Below are positions 19,485 to 29,138 of a stretch of 64,000 bases of DNA, piece by piece. The position numbers were made by a program, and so were the translations under genes. The stretch lies in contig NZ_CP059218.1 in the NCBI RefSeq assembly GCF_014252335.1, positions 236,165 to 300,164 on the forward strand, read 5' to 3'. Numbering within the stretch: position 1 is the stretch's first letter; every line of letters starts with the position of its first letter. The stretch comes from Blattabacterium cuenoti (GTDB taxonomy: Bacteria; Bacteroidota; Bacteroidia; Flavobacteriales; Blattabacteriaceae). Below the pieces are notes generated by a model that did no database searches, was not told the DNA's origin, and saw only the letters and a list, made by a program, of their open reading frames with translations.

Positions 19485-20042
19485 ATGTATAATATTACAG
19501 ACATAATTATTGTATTAATATTTTTATATAGTGGATATTATGGATATCATAAAGGATTCATTGATCAAATATTTAAGTTTTTTATACTATTTATTATCCT
19601 ATATAAAGGAATTATTGTTTTTAAGTTAGTTTCTAAATTGGTTTCAGAATGTGTTATTCATAATCATGAACTTGTAAATAAAAAACAATTATTATTTTAT
19701 ATTTTTTCTATATATTTTTTGATGATAATCTTGATAGCTTTTTCAATTAAAAAAATCATAGAAATTGTATTCAAAACGATTGGTGTTACTTTTATTAATA
19801 ACATATTAGGAAGTTTACTAGGAGTTACAAAATATTTTATTTATCTATCTATATTAATTACTTTTTTTAAAGAAGTGAATAAACAAATTCATTTTCTTCC
19901 TTATAAATATTTCAAAAATTCTTTTGAAGAAGAATTTCAATATATATTCTTGATATTTAAAAATGTTTTGATCTTTTTGTTAAACAAAATGGAAGAATTG
20001 TATGATATATTTTTTTTTGCAAAAAATCATTTTACTAACTAA
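19485..20042 (+). CDS. CvpA-family membrane protein
   Basis: 185-residue protein with four hydrophobic segments and the family's N-terminal pattern, a helix beginning DIIIVLIFLYSGYYGYHKGF. CvpA proteins were named for colicin V export, but their general role is unsettled; envelope homeostasis has been proposed. It stands alone between the divergent pheS and the convergent PiT transporter gene. Confidence 0.72.
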   Translation: MYNITDIIIVLIFLYSGYYGYHKGFIDQIFKFFILFIILYKGIIVFKLVSKLVSECVIHNHELVNKKQLLFYIFSIYFLMIILIAFSIKKIIEIVFKTIGVTFINNILGSLLGVTKYFIYLSILITFFKEVNKQIHFLPYKYFKNSFEEEFQYIFLIFKNVLIFLLNKMEELYDIFFFAKNHFTN

Positions 20043-20127
20043 AAATATAGTATAGTATTGACATCATATTACAATCTTACAATCAAGTTTTTGTATATGT
20101 ACAAAAAAATATTATTTAGTTTTTATG

Positions 20128-22416
20128 CTAAACTATAAAAGTTGCATACTTTTTTTTGTAAACATCAATCGATAAACCATTTAAATATAATAATAAAATT
20201 TTTTCTAAATTTTCTGTTATACTTTTTGATTGTATTAGAATATCTAACATTAATAATGTATTTTTTTTACCATATTTATGATTAATTATTCCTATTCCTT
20301 GCTGATTCATCTGTGATTCTATATGTTGAAAGATTTTTATTTTTATAGCATTATTTTTTTTATACGTTTTATAATTTATTTCATGTATAATAATCTTGAA
20401 ATAATTTATAATTAAATGTTGTAATATTATTAAATTATTTTTTTGCCAAATTTTTATAGGTTTATGACTATTAATAACATGACATAAGGTTTGATTAGTT
20501 AGAATGTCAGAAGAATATACAAGTTCTTTTATTGTGTTATATATACGCATGTATAGTATTCCATAATAGGGTTTTGTAGAAGTTTCAATAACTCTTATTA
20601 AAGAATTTTGTATATGTTTCAAATTTTCTTGTAATTCTAAAAATTTTGTTCTATTATATCGAAGATTTTTTAAATTATTATTAATAATTCCTTCTATACT
20701 CGATTGATAAATAGTTTCTATAGAAGAAATCATGATTTCTAAAATGTCAGAATAATTTTTTAAAGTTGTTTCTAAAGTCAAATTACCATTTTTAAGAATG
20801 CTTGTTTTTTCCCTCACTTTTTGATATGATGTTTTTTGATAAGTTTTATAACTTCTATAAACAACAAATGTTATTAAACATAAAAAAAATATAATTGCCC
20901 ATTCTTTGAAAAAATATAAAATAGTTGCCGTAATACCAGACATTGTAAATGCGATTAATCCAGTTACAAACCACCCTCTTATAACTTTTAAAACTCCTGA
21001 GACCCTGTATACTGCAGTTTCTCTATCCCAAGCTCTATCTGAAAACGAGGTGCCCATAGAAACCATGAAAGTAACAAAAGTAGTAGATAGTGGCAGTTTA
21101 TGAACAGTAGCTATAGAAATAAGTATACTTGATATGGTTAAATTTGAAGAAGCTCTTACTAGATCAAAGGCAATACTTTCATCTTTTTGTATTTTTTGTT
21201 TAAAATTTTTTTCTATTTTCACTAAAAAACGTTTGGAAAATAAATTGAAAAATGTCTTTCCAACAAATAAAAAAAATCTAACAATTTCTCTAGACACAAA
21301 ATTTGACAAACAAGTGTCATTGTAATGGTCATGTTCTTCATGTTTTCTGCTTAAATTAAGTTCTGTGCTAGAAATTTTTTTAGTTTTTTTAGAAAACCAA
21401 AGTGTTAATATCATAATAACTCCTGAAAAAATTAAAATTAAAGAAGGAACAGCAACTTTTCCAGATAAACTTGTCATATTGAATTTATCTGCTGGTGGGC
21501 AACCAGCTGATGTCCATATGTTGTAAGACTGAATACTAGCTATAGGTATGCCGATAAAATTTACTAGATCATTTCCTGAAAAAGCCATTGCTAAAGAAAA
21601 GGTTCCATATAATACAACAAATTTTAAAATGTTATATCCTAAAGAAACCAAGAGCTTTGATACCAATAACCATGTACAAAATAACAAGAATAAAACAATA
21701 TAAAATTGATGATGTATACACATGATAAAAGGATGTATCAAAAAATCAATTTTTGTTAAATGCTCTTCCATAACTCTATGTATACCTTTAAAAATCAAAA
21801 AATAGGTCATACTACTCAATGACATAGCAGACCATATAACTCCTATACATGGTAATTTACTTTTATATTCAAAGCTGAATAACAAACGAATAAAATAGTG
21901 AATTAATGAACCAGAAGTAAAAGAAATTAAAATAGATAAAAAAATTCCTATTCCAATTGTAAGTGTTTGTTCTGCTTTAATATAATTACTTAAATGATGT
22001 AACGGTTCATTACATAATGGAGAAGACATTTTAATTATTGCTATACTGAATGCACCTCCTAATAAACAAAAAACCATTGATACTGTGGTAGATGTGGGTA
22101 ATCCTAAAGTATTAAAAATATCCAATAATATGATATCTGAAATCATTACAGCTAAAAAAATAAAAATTAGATCAGACAAATAAAAATAAGAAGGATCAAA
22201 AACTCCTTTTCTTGCTACTTCCATCATTCCGCTAGATAAAAAAGAACCAAACAAGATTCCCAAACTAGCAAAGATCATAATAGTTTTTCTAGAAGCTACT
22301 TTAGATCCAATAGCAGAATTGAGAAAATTGACAGCATCATTAATTAAACCAACAATAAGATCAAAAATGGATAAAATAAAAATAATCACTATAATTAATG
22401 GATAAAAAAGTTTCAT
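20128..22416 (-). CDS. PiT-family inorganic phosphate transporter with PhoU-like C-terminal domain
   Basis: Membrane carrier that imports phosphate by cation symport. Two PiT repeats are visible, each with a GxxNDAxN-type motif: VGLINDAVNFLNSAIGSKVAS at the N terminus and FSGNDLVNFIGIPIAS near residue 282. About twelve hydrophobic segments are present. From about residue 545 to 762 the protein is soluble and helical, consistent with a fused PhoU-like regulatory domain. This makes it much longer than the roughly 500 residues of E. coli PitA. It is the only phosphate carrier seen in the window. Confidence 0.88.
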   Translation of the reverse strand: MKLFYPLIIVIIFILSIFDLIVGLINDAVNFLNSAIGSKVASRKTIMIFASLGILFGSFLSSGMMEVARKGVFDPSYFYLSDLIFIFLAVMISDIILLDIFNTLGLPTSTTVSMVFCLLGGAFSIAIIKMSSPLCNEPLHHLSNYIKAEQTLTIGIGIFLSILISFTSGSLIHYFIRLLFSFEYKSKLPCIGVIWSAMSLSSMTYFLIFKGIHRVMEEHLTKIDFLIHPFIMCIHHQFYIVLFLLFCTWLLVSKLLVSLGYNILKFVVLYGTFSLAMAFSGNDLVNFIGIPIASIQSYNIWTSAGCPPADKFNMTSLSGKVAVPSLILIFSGVIMILTLWFSKKTKKISSTELNLSRKHEEHDHYNDTCLSNFVSREIVRFFLFVGKTFFNLFSKRFLVKIEKNFKQKIQKDESIAFDLVRASSNLTISSILISIATVHKLPLSTTFVTFMVSMGTSFSDRAWDRETAVYRVSGVLKVIRGWFVTGLIAFTMSGITATILYFFKEWAIIFFLCLITFVVYRSYKTYQKTSYQKVREKTSILKNGNLTLETTLKNYSDILEIMISSIETIYQSSIEGIINNNLKNLRYNRTKFLELQENLKHIQNSLIRVIETSTKPYYGILYMRIYNTIKELVYSSDILTNQTLCHVINSHKPIKIWQKNNLIILQHLIINYFKIIIHEINYKTYKKNNAIKIKIFQHIESQMNQQGIGIINHKYGKKNTLLMLDILIQSKSITENLEKILLLYLNGLSIDVYKKKYATFIV

Positions 22417-22482
22417 AATAAAAAGGAATAATTATACAAAACAAATTAGATATTTATTTATTTTGATCATAATGAAAAATTG

Positions 22483-23070
22483 TTACAATTTTTTTAAAGA
22501 TTCCTTGATAATATTTTCTAAATCCAATTCTGGATTTTTATTTATAACATGAGCCAAAACTGTTTTAGATTCTTGATGAGAAAACCCAAGTGTTATTAAA
22601 GCTCTTAAAGCTTCTTGTTGTTTGTATTGATATTCATTTGGGGTTTTTGGAGTAATAATTACTGGTCCCAGTTTATCTTTCAGTTCTATAATTATTCTTT
22701 TTGCAGTTTTATTTCCAATTCCTTTAATTGTTCTAAATTTTTCTGTATCTTCTTGATATATAGACATTTCGATCTCATTGGTAGTTAAGGAAGATAATAA
22801 ATTTATAGCTGAACTTGGACCAATTCCATTCACTGAAATTAGATGTGAGAACATTGTTCTTTCTATCTTATCAAAAAAACCATACAATAACTGTTTATGT
22901 TCTTTCGTAAAAAGATAAGTATATATGATAATTTCTTTACCATTTGTTTGTTCTGACAAAGAAGAATAAGTATATACAGATATATATATATAATATCCAA
23001 CTCCGTTACAATCTATAATTAAATTAGATTGATTTTTTTCTATTAATTTTCCTCTTAAATGTGTTATCAC
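22483..23070 (-). CDS. ruvA: Holliday junction branch migration protein RuvA
   Basis: Tetrameric protein that binds Holliday junctions and loads the RuvB motor. The N-terminal OB fold (MITHLRGKLIEK) is followed by two helix-hairpin-helix motifs (LISVNGIGPSSAINLLS and FRTIKGIGNKTAKRIIIELKDK, about residues 75-130) and a C-terminal RuvB-binding domain (ALITLGFSHQES). Length is 195 residues. It lies 35 bp after der on the same strand. Confidence 0.95.
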   Translation of the reverse strand: MITHLRGKLIEKNQSNLIIDCNGVGYYIYISVYTYSSLSEQTNGKEIIIYTYLFTKEHKQLLYGFFDKIERTMFSHLISVNGIGPSSAINLLSSLTTNEIEMSIYQEDTEKFRTIKGIGNKTAKRIIIELKDKLGPVIITPKTPNEYQYKQQEALRALITLGFSHQESKTVLAHVINKNPELDLENIIKESLKKL

Positions 23071-23105
23071 TGTATTATTTTTAAAACATAAACAATGAAA
23101 AAATG

Positions 23106-24464
23106 TTATTTATTTTTTATGAATAAAATTGTTATTGGTACTCCTATAAAATCAAAATGATATCGTATTTTTTTTTCAGTAAATCTTTTGTAAGATTGTT
23201 TTATTAAATGTGGATAATTAGAGAAAAAAATAAATTTAGGAGTAGCAGACGTTGTGGATTGAGTACAATATTTAATGTAAATCCTTTTGTGTTTTATAGA
23301 AGGTGGCGGATATTTTTTTAGAATTGGTAACATAATATTATTTAACATATTGGTTTTTAATTTTTTTTTACGCATTTCTAAAATGCGTTGAGCTATAGGA
23401 AATATATTAGATAATCCATCTCTATTTTTTGCAGAAATAAATAAAATTGGAACATTATAAAATGGTGAAATTTTGTGTCTAATGAAAATTTCTAAATTTT
23501 TCATAAAAAAAGAATAATTATTTTGTTGTTTTAATAAATCACATTTATTAATAAGAATAATGATTCCTTTATTATTTTTTTCCGCAACCCTAAATAGGTA
23601 ACTATCCTGTGATTCCCATCCTTGCATTGCATCTATCAAAAGAAAACATATATCTGTATATTCAATCGTTTTTATAGTCCTTATCATAGAATAAAAATCT
23701 AAACTATCAACAAGTTTAGATCTTTTTCTGACTCCTGGTGTATCTACTAACATACAATTATTTTTTGGATAAAAAACATCTAAACTATCCCTAGTAGTTC
23801 CATAAAAAGGAGTAACTATATTATGATATTTTTCTAAAAAAGAATTAATTAATGTAGATTTGCCCACATTTGGACGACCTATAATAGCAAAATTTGGAAT
23901 GTTTAATTGATTTTCTTGAATTTTATTATTATATTTTTCTAAATATATTTCTATTAATTTTTCTAATAATTCTCCTATTCCACTTCCATTGATAGAAGAT
24001 ATACAATAATAAGAAACAAATCCTAAACGAAAAAAATCTGTATCAGAATACATATTGTTTCCTTTATCTACTTTATTTACTACTAATACAATTGATTTGT
24101 TACTTTTTCTTAACAATTGTGAAATTATAATATCAGTATCTAAAATGCCAATTGTGATATCAACTACAAATAAGACTACATCAGATTCTTGAATTGCTAT
24201 TAATATTTGTTTTTTTATTTCTGTTTGCAGTAAAATTAAAAATTTTTTATCATGACTATCTTTATCTGGATAATGATAATCTGGATATCCACCAGTATCT
24301 ATGATATTAAAATTAATTCCATTCCATTGCAAGTTACCATAAACTCTATCTCTTGTTACTCCACTATTTGCATGGACTACTGATTTTTTTCTTCCTACAA
24401 GACGATTGAATAATGTAGATTTTCCTACATTTGGACGTCCAACTATCGATACCACATAACTCAT
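23106..24464 (-). CDS. der: Ribosome-assembly GTPase Der (EngA)
   Basis: GTPase needed for late assembly of the 50S subunit. Two tandem G domains are visible, each beginning with a GRPNVGKST P-loop (near residue 9 and in the middle of the protein), with DTPG/DTGG G3 and NKxD G4 motifs. A KH-like C-terminal domain follows (PPSIKHKRIYIKYCTQ). The frame opens six codons earlier at 24482; I take the ATG at 24464 because MSYVVSIVGRPNVGKST fits the family start. Confidence 0.95.
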   Translation of the reverse strand: MSYVVSIVGRPNVGKSTLFNRLVGRKKSVVHANSGVTRDRVYGNLQWNGINFNIIDTGGYPDYHYPDKDSHDKKFLILLQTEIKKQILIAIQESDVVLFVVDITIGILDTDIIISQLLRKSNKSIVLVVNKVDKGNNMYSDTDFFRLGFVSYYCISSINGSGIGELLEKLIEIYLEKYNNKIQENQLNIPNFAIIGRPNVGKSTLINSFLEKYHNIVTPFYGTTRDSLDVFYPKNNCMLVDTPGVRKRSKLVDSLDFYSMIRTIKTIEYTDICFLLIDAMQGWESQDSYLFRVAEKNNKGIIILINKCDLLKQQNNYSFFMKNLEIFIRHKISPFYNVPILFISAKNRDGLSNIFPIAQRILEMRKKKLKTNMLNNIMLPILKKYPPPSIKHKRIYIKYCTQSTTSATPKFIFFSNYPHLIKQSYKRFTEKKIRYHFDFIGVPITILFIKNK

Positions 24465-24578
24465 TGTATGATAATAATTCATTTACAATCTATAAAATTA
24501 TATTTTTTTTATTAGTTTCAATGATTTTATTCATGTTTTATCTTTTGATCAAAGTGTATATATTTAAATAAAAAAATA

Positions 24579-25235
24579 ATGCGTATAGATATTGTTAGTA
24601 TTTTTCCTAGATTATTTAATGAATTTTTATACAATTTTCCTGTTAAAAAAGCAATTCATAAAGAACTTTTAGAAGTTCATGTTCATGACTTACGTCAATA
24701 TGGCATAGGAAAAAAAAAAAAAGTGGATGATTATCCATATGGAGGAGGTGGAGGAATGGTATTAAAAATTGAACCTGTATATCAATGTTTTAATACACTT
24801 TTATCAGAACGATATTATGATGAAACCATTTTTATGACTCCATCTGGTAAGTCATTTACACAAAAATACGCAGAACAGTTAACTAAAAAAACTAACTTAT
24901 TAATTCTTTGCGGTCGTTACAAAGGAGTTGATCAAAGAATTATAGATCATTTAATATCTAAAGAAATATCCATAGGGCCTTATATTTTATCTGGTGGAGA
25001 ATTAGCAGCAGCTGTGATTGTTGAATCTATAACTAGGCTGTTACCTGGAGTATTGAATTATTCAAATTCTATTGGTGGTGGTGGGTGCACCTATACGTCG
25101 TATCCTATTTATACTCATCCATCTATTTATAATGGATGGCCAGTACCACAAATACTTTTGTCTGGAAATCATAGAAAAATTAAAGACTGGCGAATAATTA
25201 ATTCAAAAAATAAAGATAATAATAAAGATAAATAA
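24579..25235 (+). CDS. trmD: tRNA (guanine37-N1)-methyltransferase
   Basis: SPOUT-class enzyme methylating G37 next to the anticodon, which prevents +1 frameshifting. Visible features: MRIDIVSIFPRLF at the N terminus, DDYPYGGGGGMV, LCGRYKGVDQR and the trefoil-knot segment IGPYILSGGELAA. Length of 218 residues is normal. A run of 13 A at 24710-24722, the longest homopolymer I noted in a gene here, encodes the KKKK before VDDYPYGG and is in frame. Confidence 0.95.
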   Translation: MRIDIVSIFPRLFNEFLYNFPVKKAIHKELLEVHVHDLRQYGIGKKKKVDDYPYGGGGGMVLKIEPVYQCFNTLLSERYYDETIFMTPSGKSFTQKYAEQLTKKTNLLILCGRYKGVDQRIIDHLISKEISIGPYILSGGELAAAVIVESITRLLPGVLNYSNSIGGGGCTYTSYPIYTHPSIYNGWPVPQILLSGNHRKIKDWRIINSKNKDNNKDK

Positions 25236-25781
25236 TTAATATAATGATATTATTTATTGTCTGTCAATGTATCTATCCATAAATGAAAAATTACTTTTTC
25301 AAGTTTGTTAAACATGAATTGGTTTATGATTCTGATGGGGTGGGTAGGGTACATAATTAGTCTAATACTACTAATACTAACTAATAGTATAATATATAGT
25401 ATAATATAATTTGAATTGATGAATTGCATAAATTACCTAATAAATCTTTATCAATTATTGAATTAATCTTTTTAAATCGTATTTTTTTGATAAACCAATT
25501 TTCGATAAATAAATATGCATGCATAATAATATGCGCAATAGTTACAACAACATCACATCATGTCATGTCATGCATGTGGAGTAAAAAGTAAGTAAATAGA
25601 ATTATATTATGCATCATATTGTTTTTACAAAACAAAAATTGTTATAATTATTTATTTGCTTTATTATTATGATTGTTTATTTCCAAAATTGTCACTTGAT
25701 AATATGTTTTATATCTATCTTTATTATAAAAATGTTTTGTGAAACTAAAATAATAAAACTTTATCATCAAATTCATATAAT
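25236..25781. other. 546-bp gene-free island before gyrB
   Basis: No credible coding frame, tRNA or known RNA was found. Structure seen: three near-identical 9-bp units CTAATACTA / CTAATACTA / CTAATAGTA at 25362-25389, a G-rich spot (GGGGTGGGTAGGG) at about 25336-25349, a perfect 12-bp palindrome TATGCATGCATA at 25514-25525, and CATGT repeats at about 25559-25577. It is unusually long for this compact genome. It may be a decayed gene, a regulatory region for gyrB or a replication-related site; nothing decides between these. Confidence 0.7.
25696..25723 (+). promoter_or_regulatory. Possible gyrB promoter (Bacteroidota type)
   Basis: TTG at 25696-25698, a 17-base spacer, then TATCTTTA at 25716-25723 resemble the Bacteroidota TTG / TAnnTTTG promoter except for the last base. 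A transcript would start about 50 bases before the gyrB ATG. In such AT-rich DNA chance matches are common. Confidence 0.3.
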
Positions 25782-27728
25782 ATGATCAAAAGGACAGATT
25801 ATACGGCAGATAGTATACAATCATTAGAAGGTATTGAACATATCAGAATGAGACCTTCTATGTATATAGGAGATATAGGAACTAGAGGATTACATCATTT
25901 AGTGTACGAATTAATAGATAATTCTGTCGATGAGTCATTAGCCGGATTTTGCAATAAAATATGGGTTACTATTCATCAAAATGGATTTATTACAGTTTTA
26001 GATAATGGACGTGGAATTCCAATTGATATTCACAAAAAAGAAGGTAAATCTGCATTAGAAGTAGTTATGACTAAAATTGGAGCAGGAGGAAAATTTGATA
26101 AAAATTCTTACAAAGTATCTGGAGGATTACATGGAGTAGGAATATCTTGTGTAAATGCTTTATCCACCAATTTGATTGCTACCGTATATCGTCATGGTAA
26201 AATTTATCAACAAGAGTATTTTAAAGGCAATCCTACTGGTCAAGTAAAATGTATAGGAGAAACTAAGATGCAAGGAACGAAAATACATTATATAGCGGAT
26301 AGATCAATTTTTACAACTTCAGTAACATATAATTATGATTATATATCTAATCGTTTACAAGAATTAGCTTTCTTAAATAAAGGATTACATTTATTCTTAA
26401 AAGATGAACGAAAAGTACAAGATAATAAACAACAAAATAGTAAATATTTTTTTTCTAAAAATGGATTAAAAGAATACTTAACTCTTTTAGAAAAAGATAA
26501 AATATCATTAAATAAAAACATTATTATAATTGAAGAAAAAAAAGATAATTCTATTATAGAAATTGCTATGCAATACAACAATTCTTTCAAAGAACGAATT
26601 TTTTCTTATGTAAATAATATAAATACTTATGAAGGTGGTACTCATATTACCGGGTTTAGAAGAGCTTTAACAAGAACTTTAAAAAAATTTTTAGATTCTA
26701 CTATTACAAAAGAAAAAGATCAATTCGAATGGGTTGGAGAGGATTTTAGAGAAGGACTTACCGCAATTATTTCTATAAGAGTTGTAGAACCTCAATTTGA
26801 GGGACAAACCAAAACAAAATTAAGTAACCATGAAATTGGAGGAATTGTAGATAAGATTGTTGGAGAAAAGTTAAATAACTTTTTAGAAGAAAATCCGAAT
26901 GATAGAAAAAGAATTATTGAGAAAATTTTGTTATCTGCTAAATCACGTCAAGCTGCAAAAAAAGCTCGTGAATTTATACAAAATAAGATACCAATACAAC
27001 AAACTTGCATACTTCCAGGAAAATTAGCAGATTGTACTTTTAATGATCCAGATAACAGTGAAATTTATTTAGTAGAAGGAGATTCTGCTGGTGGTACTGC
27101 TAAACAAGGAAGAGATAGAAATTTTCAAGCTATTTTACCTTTGAGAGGAAAGATTATTAATGTTGAAAAATCTTCTGCATATAAAATTTTTGAAAATGAA
27201 GAAATTAAAAATATATTTATTTCTTTAGGAGTTACAATGATAACAGAAGACAACAAGAATATTTTAAATATTCAAAAATTGAGATATAAAAAAATCATTA
27301 TTATGACAGATGCAGATATAGATGGTAGTCATATTTCTACTCTAATTTTGACGTTATTTTTTAGGTATATGAAACCTTTGATCGAAAAAGGATATATTTA
27401 TATTGCAACACCTCCATTGTATTTAATCAGAAAAGGAAAATATATTAAATATGCTTGGAGTGAACAAGAACGTGTTAACATTATAAATAATTTAGGAGGA
27501 TCAAAACGTGTTAATATTAATATACAAAGATATAAAGGATTAGGAGAAATGAATGCAGAACAACTTTGGCAAACTACAATGAATCCAGAAAAAAGAACTT
27601 TGCGAAAAGTTTGTATAAACAATATATTAGAAGCAAACAAAATTTTCTCTATTCTTATGGGAGAATCAGTTCCGCCAAGAAGACATTTTATAGAACATAA
27701 TGCAAAATTTGCAAAAATTAACATATAA
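25782..27728 (+). CDS. gyrB: DNA gyrase subunit B
   Basis: ATPase subunit of gyrase, which adds negative supercoils to DNA. GHKL ATP-binding motifs are visible near the N terminus: ELIDNSVDESLAG, DNGRGIP and GGLHGVGISCVNAL. The TOPRIM domain shows EGDSAGGTAKQGRDR and DADIDGSHI, and the C terminus carries QRYKGLGEMNAEQLWQTTM. Length of 648 residues is normal for the short GyrB form. ParE cannot be fully excluded, but the pattern fits GyrB better. Confidence 0.94.
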   Translation: MIKRTDYTADSIQSLEGIEHIRMRPSMYIGDIGTRGLHHLVYELIDNSVDESLAGFCNKIWVTIHQNGFITVLDNGRGIPIDIHKKEGKSALEVVMTKIGAGGKFDKNSYKVSGGLHGVGISCVNALSTNLIATVYRHGKIYQQEYFKGNPTGQVKCIGETKMQGTKIHYIADRSIFTTSVTYNYDYISNRLQELAFLNKGLHLFLKDERKVQDNKQQNSKYFFSKNGLKEYLTLLEKDKISLNKNIIIIEEKKDNSIIEIAMQYNNSFKERIFSYVNNINTYEGGTHITGFRRALTRTLKKFLDSTITKEKDQFEWVGEDFREGLTAIISIRVVEPQFEGQTKTKLSNHEIGGIVDKIVGEKLNNFLEENPNDRKRIIEKILLSAKSRQAAKKAREFIQNKIPIQQTCILPGKLADCTFNDPDNSEIYLVEGDSAGGTAKQGRDRNFQAILPLRGKIINVEKSSAYKIFENEEIKNIFISLGVTMITEDNKNILNIQKLRYKKIIIMTDADIDGSHISTLILTLFFRYMKPLIEKGYIYIATPPLYLIRKGKYIKYAWSEQERVNIINNLGGSKRVNINIQRYKGLGEMNAEQLWQTTMNPEKRTLRKVCINNILEANKIFSILMGESVPPRRHFIEHNAKFAKINI

Positions 27729-27798
27729 TTGATGTTATACAGTATACAGTTAATAATTGATCATAATTGACATCCAGTTATCCAATTAATTTTAATGA

Positions 27799-28614
27799 AT
27801 GAATTATATTCAATCCATACTTTTAGGCTTTATTGAAGGGCTAACTGAATTTTTACCAATTTCTTCTACAGGACATATGATTATTATTGCTGATATGATG
27901 GGCATTTTAGGACAAAAAATAACTAATTTATTTTTAATTTCTGTTCAATTTGGAGCTATTTTGTCTATTATTGTGTTTTATAAAAAAAAATTTTTATTGA
28001 AAAAATTCAATTTTTATATAAAAATTTTTATAGCATGTTTACCTATAGTATTGTTTGGATTGTTTGTGAATCATAAAAATATATTATTTTATAACAGTCC
28101 AATATTAGTATCAAGTTCTATGATGTTAGGAGGAATAATTATTTTACAAGTTGACAATTATTATAATAATCAAAAAATATTAAAACATCAAAATATTACT
28201 TATTTACAATCTTTTGTAATTGGATTAATCCAATGTTTTGCAATTATTCCAGGTATCTCTAGAAGTGCTACTACTATAATTACTTGTATGTTACAAAATA
28301 TTCATAAAATACAGTCTATTGAATTTTCTCTATTTTTATCGATTCCTATCATTATCATTGCAACATGCAAAAAATTATTTGATTATTTGTTACAAATCAA
28401 TTATTTGATTTATCCATTTGAATTACATATTTTTCCTTTAGGTTTGGATTACGAAGAAATAACATGTTTAATAATTGGGATCATAGTATCTTTTGTCACT
28501 GGACTTTGTGCCATAAAATGGGGTGTAGAATTTATGAAAAAACATAGTTTAAAATTTTTCGGATATTATAGAATTATTTTTGGTTTTATTTTTATATTGT
28601 ATTTTATTTTTTAA
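27799..28614 (+). CDS. uppP: Undecaprenyl-diphosphatase
   Basis: Membrane phosphatase that recycles undecaprenyl diphosphate to the monophosphate carrier used by mraY. The catalytic signatures are clear: GFIEGLTEFLPISSTGH at residues 10-26 and IPGISRSATT near residue 150, with about eight hydrophobic segments. Length is 271 residues. The last 66 bp overlap, tail to tail, the end of rpsP on the other strand. Confidence 0.95.
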   Translation: MNYIQSILLGFIEGLTEFLPISSTGHMIIIADMMGILGQKITNLFLISVQFGAILSIIVFYKKKFLLKKFNFYIKIFIACLPIVLFGLFVNHKNILFYNSPILVSSSMMLGGIIILQVDNYYNNQKILKHQNITYLQSFVIGLIQCFAIIPGISRSATTIITCMLQNIHKIQSIEFSLFLSIPIIIIATCKKLFDYLLQINYLIYPFELHIFPLGLDYEEITCLIIGIIVSFVTGLCAIKWGVEFMKKHSLKFFGYYRIIFGFIFILYFIF

Positions 28615-28935
28615 CCATACATTAAATTTTTTATTTGCTTCTTCATTAGTTAATCCTCCTCTCTTAACTCCCTCTAACAAATGTTTTTTAAACATCACTC
28701 CATTTTTTCTAAAAATTGATTTTACTGTATCTGTTGGTTGAGCTCCTTTGACTAACCAGGATATAGTTTTATTAATATTTAATATTGCATGGTTATGTTC
28801 TTCTTTATGTGGATTATAATTACCTAATTTTTCAATAAACTTTCCATCTCTTGGAGAACGAGAATTAGCTACCACTATATGATAAATTGGTTTGTGTTTT
28901 TTACCAATTCTTTTTAAACGAATTTTCAATGACAT
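28549..28935 (-). CDS. rpsP: 30S ribosomal protein bS16
   Basis: Small-subunit ribosomal protein needed for 30S assembly. The start MSLKIRLKRIGKKHKPIYHIVVANSRSPRDGKFIE..LGNYNP is highly characteristic. The frame opens four codons upstream at 28947, but the ATG at 28935 gives the canonical N terminus. After about residue 85 a basic C-terminal extension (LKNKIQYKNKTKNN) brings it to 128 residues; I believe longer S16 tails are common in flavobacteria. Its 3' 66 bp overlap the end of uppP on the opposite strand. Confidence 0.95.
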   Translation of the reverse strand: MSLKIRLKRIGKKHKPIYHIVVANSRSPRDGKFIEKLGNYNPHKEEHNHAILNINKTISWLVKGAQPTDTVKSIFRKNGVMFKKHLLEGVKRGGLTNEEANKKFNVWLKNKIQYKNKTKNNSIISEKF

Positions 28936-29014
28936 ATAAATCAACATGTATGATGTATGATAAAATTATACATAATTATCATGTAAAAAAAATGATCTAT
29001 ATTTACATAGATAT

Positions 29015-29085
29015 AGACCCGTTGTGTAAAGGAAGCACAGCAGATTTTGGTTCTGTTAGTTGGGGTTCGATTCCCTACGGGTCTG
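29015..29085 (+). tRNA. tRNA-Gln (anticodon TTG)
   Basis: A full cloverleaf folds: acceptor AGACCCG with CGGGTCT, a short D arm, anticodon stem GCAGA/TCTGT with loop TTTTGGT (anticodon TTG, reads CAA/CAG), and a T arm with TTCGATT loop. The discriminator base is G and CCA is not encoded. Confidence 0.95.
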
Positions 29086-29138
29086 TTAATGTTATACTTG
29101 ATTTTGTTAAATCATCCTGATTTTGAATTTTTTACAAA

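Noticed and set aside
25335-25350. Possible G-quadruplex in GGGGTGGGTAGGG
   Set aside because: Only three G-tracts of three or more are present, so an intramolecular four-tract quadruplex cannot form from this segment alone.
28887-29120. A 77-codon + strand frame covering tRNA-Gln
   Set aside because: It runs through the start of rpsP in antisense and across a perfect tRNA, and has no recognisable product.
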